Made by a program: the position numbers and the translations under genes. From NCBI GenBank assembly GCA_030740295.1, contig JASLXP010000088.1, positions 1 to 11,102 of the forward strand: a DNA stretch of 11,102 nt, written 5' to 3'. Every line of letters begins with the position of its first letter. The stretch's first letter is position 1. This stretch comes from Planctomycetota bacterium (GTDB lineage: Bacteria > Planctomycetota > PUPC01 > JACPCR01). Shown one piece after another: positions 1 through 8,264 of the stretch. The notes below the pieces were generated by a model, which worked only from the letters and a program-made list of their open reading frames with translations, was not told the DNA's origin and ran no database searches.

Positions 1-3000
1 CCTGACGACCTCTACAACCTCGCAAACCAGCTCCGCGACTCGGGACGCTGGGACGAAGGCGCGGCCACTTACGATCAACTCGTCCAGAAGTTTTCGACCT
101 GGAACGCCAACTACATCTATACCTATAAGGCGAACGTCTACCTGAATCGCCACGACAACGCGGTCGCCCGCAAGGCCACCGCTGAAGCCAAGGCTGCACT
201 CGCCAAGGCTGTCGAGACGTTGCAGCCGGTCTTCACGAAATACAAGGGCCACACGGACCCGACCGTCCGCGCGCTCTGGATGCTGGCCTACGACATCTAC
301 TATCAGCGAGCCAAAGATTACGACAACGCCATCGCCAACTTTCAGAAGATCATCGGGGAACATTACAACTACCAGCACTGGGCAAATAAGGATTACTCCA
401 TTCGCTGGCTGGCCGAGAGCCATCTTGCCAAATCCAAAAGCCTCGACGGCGCGGCTCAATTCGTTTCCCAGTCGCTCAAGAAGGATCCCTGGAGCGGCAA
501 CCTGCGTCACGGCATCGCTTACCTGATGTCCCGCTACAATTCACTCAGCGAGTACACCAAGTCAGTCGCGCTTGCCAAACAGGTGCTCGACATCCGTCAG
601 ATGGATTGGGGCGAAGCCTGGACCCTCTACTACCTCGGCCATGCCTACCGCGGGCTGTCGCTCAAGGCGCCCAAAAACCAGGTCGCCGAGCTACACCGCA
701 AGCAGCTCGAAGCATACGCGCAACTCCACCGCTACTCCCAGCACAAATCCTACCGCAGCATGCGCAACTACATCAACGACGTGCGCAAGAAGATCGTCAA
801 GCCGCTGCTCCGTGAGCAGTCCATTCACGTAGACCGCATGGCCAAAATGGTGTTCAAGCGTGACGAAAAGGGCGAGAGCGACGAGACCTGGGCCACGGCC
901 GCGCTCAAAGACTGGAAGCCCATCGAAACGGGTAAGGACTGGGGCGGTTTCGACGGCGTCGGCTGGTACGCGGCCGAGATCGATGCCGTGGGGGAGCAGG
1001 GCGAATACGTGGCCGTCTTCTCGAACGTCGATGATCAGATGTGGCTCTACGTCGACGGCAAACTCGCCGGCAGCCACTCCGGCAAAAACAAGGCGTTCAA
1101 GCTGCGTTTCAACACCGAAAAAACTGAAGGCAAGATTCGCATCGCGGTCAAAGTGAAGGACAGCGGTTCAACCGGCGGCATTGCCGGATCGTTCATCATT
1201 GAAAAGCCGCGCGCCATTGGGAAGCAGGAGCTGCTGAATACCGCGCTCGCCAACCAGGCGATGGCTCAATTCGCCGACGCGATCAAACACTACAACGACT
1301 GGCTCAAAGACATCCCGGCCGGCAATGCAGAGCGCGACGTGGCCATTCGTTACATGAACTGGATCGATGCCTACAACAAGGACATCGAAAAGCTCACCAC
1401 CCGCAAGCCGGCGAAGCCGACGGAGGATTACTACCTCAACCTGGCGGCCGTTTATGCGGGCAAACGGGATTACGCCAAGGCCGAAGCCACCTACAAGGAA
1501 GCAGTCGAGAAGGGCCCCAACAGTTGGAACACCCTACGTGCGCTCGCCCGTTATTACGAAGGCAGCAAGACCAAAAACTACCAGCTCATGAACGGCATGT
1601 ACAAGCGGCTTATCGCCGCGATGAAGGGCTCGCCCGCCGCGAATCGCTGGAAGAGCCATCACGTGTACGTAGTCAACGACGTCTGGCGCAACTATGGCGT
1701 GGCCCGCGAGCTTATCGCTCAGTATCAGTCCGAGCAGCCCCCAAAAGGCTGGTGGATGCGCAGATACGCTGATCACCTCTACAGCTATTCCAAGCAGGAC
1801 TACATGAAGGCGATGGGGCTCTACCAGCGCTGGATGATGGCCAACGACGGCCTCGATCCTTCGCACCTCGGCAGCTACCTCTGGAACTGCCTCAACAATC
1901 TTGGCAATCACAACGCGGCATTCGCGTTCACCAATATGTGGCTTGGAAAGTTCCGCGGTCATCCCAGCACTCCGGACATGCTTTACCGCCAGGCGATGAC
2001 CAAGTGGAACATGGGGAAGGAAAACGAAGCCGCCCGCGCCCAGGCCATCGCCGCCTTCAAAAAACTTCAGGCTGGCCACCCCCACGCCACCGCCAGTTAC
2101 AACGCGGCTTATCACGCTATCCAGTCTTACACCCCGCCGCATTTCGTGCCCACGGCCGAAGCCATCGCAATGACCGAGACCTGGATCAAGGCCAATCCAA
2201 AACACGGTTACTCCGCGCAGCTCCTCTGGTATCTGGGCAACCGGATGGAACGTGAAAAGGAATACGGGTTTGTAAAGGCCCTGGAGGTCTATCGCCGTGT
2301 CTGGAAAGACTTCCGTTTCAAGTGGGCCGAAAACCTCTACGCCTACGACAAGATCGTCAACTACCACTGGAGCCGCCGCGAATACGATCAGGCATACGTC
2401 ATCTACAAAGAGGCGCTGGATCACTTCAAGAACAACAGTGACAGCCGCGTCAAGAACGCCTACCACCGTCTGGCCACGCAGCACAGCAGCTTTGTCAACT
2501 TTACCGCCACGCCGAGCTCGACGAGTAAACAGTTCCTCGCTTCACGCCTGCAGGACGGCCAGACCAATGGAAACAACGGGCACCCGAGCTACTCGTGGGT
2601 ATCGGAGGAAGGCGAAGGCGAACACTTCATCGAGCTTGCCATGAAGAAGCCGGAAGAGATTCGCCGCATTCAGATCTTCTGGGCCGGCGCTCAGCTCCTT
2701 CCGCAGGCCATCAAGCTGCAGTATCACAATGGTAAGGCTTACGTGGACATTCCGGGCTTTCAGAAGTTTCAGCCGATCCAGGAACTGACAAGCACGTGGG
2801 TCGTAGCGCCTGTCAAGACCGGCAAGATACGGATCCTTCAAAAGGCCGCGGGAGGCCCCAAGCAGCGTGCAAACGCCATGATGGCCGCAGAGGTCCGCCT
2901 GGCCCGCTCCATCAGCGACGCGGACTACGAAGCGCTCGACAAGCTTTACGGACAGTACCTCCGCTACTATCGGGGGCACAGCGAGACCTTCAGCATTGGC

Positions 3001-6000
3001 GTCAGGCTCTGCAATTACCGGTCGTGGCGCGGCGAATACATGACGTCAAACATCCAGCTTCAGAAGCTGCTTTACGCGATGCCGCGCAATCATTCGACCT
3101 TCTGGGATTACGCGAAGGGCGAAGCGCAGAAGCGCATGGATCAGGAACGCTACGGCGAGGCCGCGGCCATCTTCCGCACGATGCTGTCCATCCATCGCCG
3201 GATCGATTCCAAGCGGCGCAGCGATGCGGAGCGCATCATGGGCCAGGCCCTCAACAAGTCCGGCGAGGCATTCGCCAACATCGATCCCAACAAACCCGAA
3301 GCCGGCCTGCTCTGGGGCAACGTTTTCGCACGCAGCGGCGAGCCAGATCTCGCCTGGGAGCGTTACCAGCAGAATCAGGAGCTCTATTTCGATCATCAGC
3401 ACAAGCTGTCGTTTGAGTTCATCGACCTCATCATTCGTGGGCTTCTTACGCAGAAGGAAACCGGCGAGGCGATCAAGGTCTGTCGTCACTTCCTCATCAA
3501 GCGCAAGGACGACAAGCACGTCAGCAACTCTGAGCGGGCCCGCATCCAGCTCCTCGTCGGCGATGCCTACTTCCGTGAAGAAAGCTTCGAAATCGCCCGG
3601 GAGGAGTACAACACCGTCCTCACGCTGCCGGAATACAAGGACCTGCCGGAGCACGTCTCGGCCCGCTTCAAGGTCGCACAGACCCTGATGTCGCAAAAGA
3701 TTTTTGCGAAGGCCGAGGAGATTTTTGAAGACCTCGCCACCAGCCCGGATGAAGACACCATGTCCCGTGCGCACTTGATGCTCGGCATTCTTTTCCATGC
3801 CCAGGGCGAGACGAAGAAGGCAGAAGCGAAGTTCAAGGAAGTGCTCGCCTTCATGCCCAAGAATGAAACCGCGGATGAAATCATTTACCGGCTTGGCACT
3901 GTCTACCAGGAACGCCGCAAATACAAGGAAGCGCTCGAAGCGCTGCGCCTCATCGGCGCGTGGTCGGGCGAAAGCAAGCGGCTGGTCGAGCCCGGACGTT
4001 CTCTTCGAATCCGGCTGAGCGATCGTGACCTCACCATCGCCCGCGGCTCTTCCGAAGTGCCGGTTATCGTGACCACCTCCAGCGGCGATGAAGAGCGCAT
4101 CCTGCTCGGCAAGTCCGATATCGGCAAGGGCCTTTTCGTTGCCCAGATCGATACCGAGCTCGGTGTGCCCGCGAAAAGGGATCGCAAACTTCAGATTATG
4201 GGCAATGACACCATTACCTATAAGTACGACCCGCAGTGGGCAAAGGATTTCAAGGTCGTCGACGACCCCGACGCGCCGCCGCCAGTCATCACCGTTGCGG
4301 GCGACGCCATTCTGATCGCCTCCGCCACTGAGATTAAGGAAGAAGAGGAATCGGACCTGCCGGTCATCGATGACGTGGAGGAAGAAAAGCGCGACGCCAC
4401 CCGTCTCTTCCGCGACGAAACGCAGCTCAAACCGGGCAACCTCGTTTACATCAAGGTCACCGATCCCGATCTCGACATCACCAACGCAAAGGACACCGCC
4501 ACCGTCGTGGTCGAAGCCACCAGTGGCGACCAGGTCGAATTGAAGCTCCAGGAAACCGGCGAGCACACTGGTATCTTCATGGGCAGCGTGCCCACGGGTA
4601 ATCGGCCCCCCGATGCGCTCGCATCCGATAACAGCGAAGGCAGTGAGGCCCGCTATGCGATCGACGGCACCAACAAGGCCGGCAATGCCTGGGTCGGTTC
4701 GCTCGATAATCGTCCGCCCAAATGGATCAGCGTAGACCTCAAGGAAGTCCACCCGATTTCCAAGTACGAATGGAACCGAGGCGAGGGCTACGACCCCAAG
4801 GAAGACCGCGCCCCGCTCCGCTACATCCTCGAAGGCTCGAAGGACAGGAAGACCTGGTTCCCCGTCGCCTTCTATCCCGAGAATCAGGCCCCGCTCATCA
4901 GGGGCGCCATCTGTATCTGGGATCCGGACGGCTCAGGAGGCTACAAAAGCCGCCCGACCGCCATGCTCGAAGGAAACGGCAACCTCGGCAATCGCTGGGT
5001 CGGCCAGCCTGAGCTCGGCCAGTGGATCGTTGATATCGATCTCGGCCGCGTCACCCAGATTGGCAAGACCATTTTGCGTCCGCAGAACACCACCAACGAG
5101 GTCCGCCAGTTTGACGTGTACGTCGAGAAGACGCCGGGCAAATACCCGGGCAAACTTCGAGACCTGGATACGTGGGTTTCCGTTTTCAGTTCACCGAGCC
5201 TGGCCAGTGCGCAGGCCGTCACCGCCAATTACACGGTGCCGAAAGAGCCCAAGAAGGGCGATCGCAAAGAGCCCGTCAAAGGCCGATACATTCGCCTCGT
5301 GATTAATGAAACCTTTGGCACCTTCCCCGAAATCGGCGAATTCGAGATCTACCCCACGTTCACCTTCAAGGCCGACATTCCGAAAGAGGGCATCAGGGGT
5401 ACGTTCACCTTTGATGAACCCTTCGCTACCCGGCACGTGCGGATGACCATCCACGAATTCCGTACCGACGCACCCGCCATCGCGCACATCGGTATATACG
5501 ACAAAGACGGCAAGAAGCTCGTGCCCAACGAAGGCTCGAAGATCCACGAACTTGCCACAAACAGCATACTCGAGCTCAGCCCGGGCGACGAGGTCACAGT
5601 GAATTACCGTGACGAGAAGAACATCCACCCTGGCGAACCCCGCACCTACCGGGAAAGCCTTGCGGCCACCTACTTCAATGGCTTTGTGCGCACCATCGTG
5701 CACGACTTTATTGAAGACCAGTCCGGAAACCGAAAGCAGATTGATTACATGGTCCGCCGTATTCGGCCGGGCGACCGCTTCATCGTCGAGATTGTTGAAT
5801 TCGACGAAGACAAGACCGACGGCATCGACGAGATTCCGTTCCTCGTCACCACTGCCAACGGCAAAAAGATGAAGTATGTAGCCCGCGAGACCGATCCTTA
5901 CTCGGGCATCTTCACCAAGGAGATTGATACCTCCATCGATGGCGAACCCAAAACGCTCCAGGTGGAAGAAGTGGACTCCATTACCATCGAATACATGGAC

Positions 6001-7809
6001 AACGAAAACACCGACCCCGGCCACAAAGCGGAACGAGGCACAAACATCTACACCTCAACGCCGACCGACGGGAAAGTGCGCCTCATCTCCAACATCAAGC
6101 GCAAGGTCACACCGGGCGACGACACTGAATCTACCAAGCTCGTCGCCATTGAAAAGGACATGGAAATCGAAGTCCTCGATCCCGACGCTGCGCTTCACAG
6201 TGGCAACGTGGTCAAGGTCAAGCTCACCACCACCAACGGCGCAGAATCCATCATCGAATGCAAAATTGGAGACATCAGCAACAGCTACAGAACCTACCGC
6301 GGATTTCAGACCGCTCTCAGTGACAGCCTCGAGCTCGGGCGTTTCCGCGGCAGTATCCGCGTCGTCCTGGGAGACAAAGGTTCGCCGTCCACTCGCGTCC
6401 AGGTACAGCAGCTCGGAGACGGCGAATTCTCATCAGCGGGCAGTCGCAGCCGCAGCCGCAGCAGTCGCAGCCGCAAGAAGACGGACGCGCCGACTATTGA
6501 CGTACTGAATGTCATGGGCGGAGACGTCATTACGGCTCAGTACATGGACGAAGTCACCCCGGACAACCCTCTCGCTACCGAGCGCTACGACAGCGCCCGT
6601 ATCATTTCCGACGCGGAATTCGGAATCTACGATGACGAATACGAAGCCGAGCTCGAACTGGCCCACGTCGGCGAGAAGCTTCACCTGCAGGTCCTCGACC
6701 CTGATATGGATATCTCCGAAGAGCGGGACGCGGTCATCATCAAGGTCGAATCCACCTTCGACGATGGCACGTCCGACAACCTTGACGTCCGCCTCGTCGA
6801 GAGCCTCTCGCACAGCGGCATCTTCGCCGGTTCCGTCATGATCAAACACTCTGCAAAAGGTGATTCGGAAAACGCCGAGCTCGAAGCCAACTTCGGAAAC
6901 ACCGTCAGCGCGGTCTACTACGACAAATACAACACCAAGACAGCCGACTCGGAAATTTTGCAGTCACAGGTCAGCGTTGTCACCGGCACAGACGGCGAGA
7001 TGATGGCCTTCAGCCGCTCCTTCCCCGATGACGAGCTTGCGGTCGAGACGCAGTTCCGCGTCGGTGAATGCTATTACTACCTGGGCAAGAACCACGTCGA
7101 GCTGAAACAGTCAGAGACCGGCCTCAAGGAGCTGGCCGAGGGCCAGGAGATCCTCACCGAGCTCGTCACCCACCATCCCGAATCCGATTGGATCGACCAG
7201 ATCGGCTACCTTCTCGGAAACATCACCCAGGAGCAGGGCAAATACGACGACGCCGTCCTTGTGTACCGCCGTATCACTCGCGATTACTCGGAGAGCATCA
7301 TCGCGGCGGACGCGCAATACAAGACAGCCCTGTGCTACGAAAAGAAGGGCGAATTCGATCAGGCATGCGAAGAGTACGTCCGCCTCGCCTACAAATACCC
7401 GGACAACGCGCTCGTCGCCGACTCTATGATTCGCATCGGCCTCTACTACTTCAACAAAAAGATTTACCAGACCGCGCTTGGCGTCTTCGGCCGCTTCATC
7501 GAAAAATTCCCCGACCACGGGAGCGTCCAGAAGGTCGCCTTCAAGATGGGCCTGAGCTACATCCTCGCCGAGCGCTTCGCGGAAGGCGGCGAACATTTCA
7601 AAGGCTTCGTGGAGAAGTTCCCCGAGAGCGAGCTCAAACCCGCTGCCCTGTACTGGGCCGGCGATTCCTTCCTCAAAGCAAACGACGCGCTCAGGAGCTA
7701 CCAGATGTTCAAACGCTGCATCTGGGATTACCCCGAAAGCAAGTGGGCCAAATTCGCAAGAGGAAGGCTGACGGCGCCGATCTTCGACCGAATTTCGGAG
7801 ATGGAGTAA
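1..7809 (+). CDS. Giant TPR / discoidin / Ig-like repeat mosaic protein, 5'-truncated
   Basis: The frame is open from base 1 to the TAA at 7807-7809 (2602 codons). The TTG at 220 is not the start, because codons before it already encode a TPR helix pair (e.g. LYNLANQLRDSGRWDEGAA). Domain order by nucleotide: TPRs 1-860; a galactose-binding-like beta-sandwich 862-1209 (MWLYVDGKLAGSH); TPRs 1210-2480; a discoidin-like domain 2485-2910; TPRs 2911-3975; Ig-like modules with a DPD/DxD signature starting near 3991, 4432, 5767, 6154 and 6646; two further discoidin-like domains at about 4600-5360 that appear inserted in the second module; an acidic stretch near 4330-4425; an Arg-Ser linker 6442-6480; and a C-terminal TPR block 7039-7755 resembling BamD/CpoB repeats. 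No catalytic motif is visible. I infer an envelope or surface scaffold that binds proteins through TPRs and carbohydrate or ligand through beta domains. Any signal peptide would lie upstream of the window. Function is unknown. Confidence 0.95.
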   Translation, partial: PDDLYNLANQLRDSGRWDEGAATYDQLVQKFSTWNANYIYTYKANVYLNRHDNAVARKATAEAKAALAKAVETLQPVFTKYKGHTDPTVRALWMLAYDIYYQRAKDYDNAIANFQKIIGEHYNYQHWANKDYSIRWLAESHLAKSKSLDGAAQFVSQSLKKDPWSGNLRHGIAYLMSRYNSLSEYTKSVALAKQVLDIRQMDWGEAWTLYYLGHAYRGLSLKAPKNQVAELHRKQLEAYAQLHRYSQHKSYRSMRNYINDVRKKIVKPLLREQSIHVDRMAKMVFKRDEKGESDETWATAALKDWKPIETGKDWGGFDGVGWYAAEIDAVGEQGEYVAVFSNVDDQMWLYVDGKLAGSHSGKNKAFKLRFNTEKTEGKIRIAVKVKDSGSTGGIAGSFIIEKPRAIGKQELLNTALANQAMAQFADAIKHYNDWLKDIPAGNAERDVAIRYMNWIDAYNKDIEKLTTRKPAKPTEDYYLNLAAVYAGKRDYAKAEATYKEAVEKGPNSWNTLRALARYYEGSKTKNYQLMNGMYKRLIAAMKGSPAANRWKSHHVYVVNDVWRNYGVARELIAQYQSEQPPKGWWMRRYADHLYSYSKQDYMKAMGLYQRWMMANDGLDPSHLGSYLWNCLNNLGNHNAAFAFTNMWLGKFRGHPSTPDMLYRQAMTKWNMGKENEAARAQAIAAFKKLQAGHPHATASYNAAYHAIQSYTPPHFVPTAEAIAMTETWIKANPKHGYSAQLLWYLGNRMEREKEYGFVKALEVYRRVWKDFRFKWAENLYAYDKIVNYHWSRREYDQAYVIYKEALDHFKNNSDSRVKNAYHRLATQHSSFVNFTATPSSTSKQFLASRLQDGQTNGNNGHPSYSWVSEEGEGEHFIELAMKKPEEIRRIQIFWAGAQLLPQAIKLQYHNGKAYVDIPGFQKFQPIQELTSTWVVAPVKTGKIRILQKAAGGPKQRANAMMAAEVRLARSISDADYEALDKLYGQYLRYYRGHSETFSIGVRLCNYRSWRGEYMTSNIQLQKLLYAMPRNHSTFWDYAKGEAQKRMDQERYGEAAAIFRTMLSIHRRIDSKRRSDAERIMGQALNKSGEAFANIDPNKPEAGLLWGNVFARSGEPDLAWERYQQNQELYFDHQHKLSFEFIDLIIRGLLTQKETGEAIKVCRHFLIKRKDDKHVSNSERARIQLLVGDAYFREESFEIAREEYNTVLTLPEYKDLPEHVSARFKVAQTLMSQKIFAKAEEIFEDLATSPDEDTMSRAHLMLGILFHAQGETKKAEAKFKEVLAFMPKNETADEIIYRLGTVYQERRKYKEALEALRLIGAWSGESKRLVEPGRSLRIRLSDRDLTIARGSSEVPVIVTTSSGDEERILLGKSDIGKGLFVAQIDTELGVPAKRDRKLQIMGNDTITYKYDPQWAKDFKVVDDPDAPPPVITVAGDAILIASATEIKEEEESDLPVIDDVEEEKRDATRLFRDETQLKPGNLVYIKVTDPDLDITNAKDTATVVVEATSGDQVELKLQETGEHTGIFMGSVPTGNRPPDALASDNSEGSEARYAIDGTNKAGNAWVGSLDNRPPKWISVDLKEVHPISKYEWNRGEGYDPKEDRAPLRYILEGSKDRKTWFPVAFYPENQAPLIRGAICIWDPDGSGGYKSRPTAMLEGNGNLGNRWVGQPELGQWIVDIDLGRVTQIGKTILRPQNTTNEVRQFDVYVEKTPGKYPGKLRDLDTWVSVFSSPSLASAQAVTANYTVPKEPKKGDRKEPVKGRYIRLVINETFGTFPEIGEFEIYPTFTFKADIPKEGIRGTFTFDEPFATRHVRMTIHEFRTDAPAIAHIGIYDKDGKKLVPNEGSKIHELATNSILELSPGDEVTVNYRDEKNIHPGEPRTYRESLAATYFNGFVRTIVHDFIEDQSGNRKQIDYMVRRIRPGDRFIVEIVEFDEDKTDGIDEIPFLVTTANGKKMKYVARETDPYSGIFTKEIDTSIDGEPKTLQVEEVDSITIEYMDNENTDPGHKAERGTNIYTSTPTDGKVRLISNIKRKVTPGDDTESTKLVAIEKDMEIEVLDPDAALHSGNVVKVKLTTTNGAESIIECKIGDISNSYRTYRGFQTALSDSLELGRFRGSIRVVLGDKGSPSTRVQVQQLGDGEFSSAGSRSRSRSSRSRKKTDAPTIDVLNVMGGDVITAQYMDEVTPDNPLATERYDSARIISDAEFGIYDDEYEAELELAHVGEKLHLQVLDPDMDISEERDAVIIKVESTFDDGTSDNLDVRLVESLSHSGIFAGSVMIKHSAKGDSENAELEANFGNTVSAVYYDKYNTKTADSEILQSQVSVVTGTDGEMMAFSRSFPDDELAVETQFRVGECYYYLGKNHVELKQSETGLKELAEGQEILTELVTHHPESDWIDQIGYLLGNITQEQGKYDDAVLVYRRITRDYSESIIAADAQYKTALCYEKKGEFDQACEEYVRLAYKYPDNALVADSMIRIGLYYFNKKIYQTALGVFGRFIEKFPDHGSVQKVAFKMGLSYILAERFAEGGEHFKGFVEKFPESELKPAALYWAGDSFLKANDALRSYQMFKRCIWDYPESKWAKFARGRLTAPIFDRISEME
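6442..6480 (+). repeat. Arg-Ser codon repeat (RS linker) inside the giant gene
   Basis: Thirteen codons alternate AGC/AGT (Ser) and CGC (Arg), ending in two Lys codons, giving SRSRSRSSRSRKK. The DNA is a near-tandem AGCCGC hexamer, so it can expand or contract by slippage without shifting the frame. It lies inside the fourth Ig-like module, between the strand ending in VQVQQL and the GGDVITAQYMD strand, so it is probably an exposed, strongly basic loop or linker. Confidence 0.8.
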
Positions 7810-7927
7810 GTCTAGAAGAGGGTGTTGGAGAAACGTCTGCCGGAGTTGGGGTAACGATTCTGTTTAGCCGGATTCTTTCGCAGTGCGGCAGACCCGGCTA
7901 AAGCCGTTACTCCAACCCCGGCTTCCT
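7763..7927 (+). repeat. Direct repeat copy 1, spanning the 3' end of the giant gene
   Basis: This segment recurs at 7963-8126. The first 92 nt (7765-7856 against 7965-8056) differ at only six positions by hand alignment, five of them transitions. A central ~47 nt is poorly conserved apart from a shared CTTCGCAGT-like core. The final 20 nt (7904-7923 against 8103-8122) are identical. Copy 1 contains the last 15 codons and stop of the giant gene (tail TAPIFDRISEME) and then a long inverted repeat. Because the coding part reads as a natural end to the preceding TPR block, copy 1 is probably the original. Confidence 0.88.
7839..7922. repeat. Imperfect inverted repeat (hairpin) in copy 1
   Basis: The outer 18-nt arms are 7839-7856 and 7905-7922 and pair except for one A/C and one G/T position. 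The inner arms 7863-7871 (TTTAGCCGG) and 7894-7902 (CCGGCTAAA) are perfectly complementary around a 22-nt loop. The structure begins 30 nt after the giant gene's stop codon. No T-run follows it, so it is not a textbook intrinsic terminator. It may stabilise the mRNA 3' end or be a REP-like palindromic unit. Confidence 0.75.
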
Positions 7928-7962
7928 GGGATCAGCACGATAGCCAAAAGACTAACGCTGTG

Positions 7963-8126
7963 GCAGGCTGACGGCGCCGATCTTCGACCGGATTTTGGAG
8001 ATGGGGTAAGTCTGGAAGAGGGTCTTGGAGAAACGTCTGCCGGAGTTGGAGTAACGGCTTCAGCCGGGCTCTTCGCAGTACGAAAAATCCGGCCAAACAA
8101 ACCCGTTACTCCAACCCCGGCTGCCT
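7963..8126 (+). repeat. Direct repeat copy 2, decayed duplicate of the gene end and hairpin
   Basis: This is the second copy of the unit at 7763-7927, offset by 200 nt at its start and 199 nt at its end. It still encodes a vestige of the giant gene's C-terminus (TAPIFDRILEMG then TAA), with no gene in front of it, so the coding part is a non-functional remnant. About 35 nt of unrelated sequence (7928-7962) separates the copies. It looks like a segmental duplication, but a dispersed repeat family cannot be excluded from one window. Confidence 0.85.
8039..8121. repeat. Imperfect inverted repeat (hairpin) in copy 2
   Basis: The 19-nt arms 8039-8057 and 8103-8121 are complementary except at one position, which is A/C on the + strand and would be a U-G wobble in a minus-strand transcript. 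The inner stem is reduced to GCCGG/CCGGC (8063-8067 with 8089-8093). The outer arms are thus at least as well matched as in copy 1, although the coding part of this copy no longer serves a gene. Confidence 0.72.
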
Positions 8127-8264
8127 CTTGCCCAGCCAGTCCCAGTCGAATGAACCGCCTCGAATCGTTGTTTTACTCCGACCGATATGGCGGGTGCCTT
8201 GGCCGGTTCTATAATTCCTGGTCATTCGTTTTGCGAGTCCCACTGAATCGCTTTCCATGGACGG
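8127..8264 (+). promoter_or_regulatory. Upstream region with candidate promoter of the TPR-XPB-Bax1 operon
   Basis: A perfect TATAAT lies at 8210-8215, placing a likely transcription start near 8222 and leaving a leader of about 40 nt before the ATG at 8265. No hexamer near TTGACA is found at 16-18 nt spacing, and there is no extended -10 TG. The call therefore rests on the -10 box and on its position before the first gene of an operon. No operator palindrome is obvious. No clear Shine-Dalgarno is seen either: a purine-rich GGACGG touches the start codon. Confidence 0.45.

Noticed and set aside
220..222. TTG at 220 as the start of the giant gene
   Set aside because: The frame is open back to base 1 and encodes good TPR sequence there, so the true start is upstream of the window.
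3046..4752. A 568-codon open frame on the minus strand
   Set aside because: It lies wholly inside the giant gene, is low in recognisable motifs, and is the mirror effect of GC-biased third positions; the same holds for minus-strand frames at 1534-2484 and 5191-6024.
7068..7901. A 277-codon + strand frame overlapping the giant gene's end
   Set aside because: It is an Arg/Pro-rich out-of-frame reading of clear TPR coding sequence that continues by chance into the repeat.
7839..7922. Intrinsic terminator after the giant gene
   Set aside because: The hairpin is long, has a large loop and lacks a following T-run, so termination is possible but not supported.
7763..8126. CRISPR-like array or insertion sequence
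   Set aside because: There are only two long copies, no short regular repeats with spacers, no transposase gene, and no visible target-site duplication.
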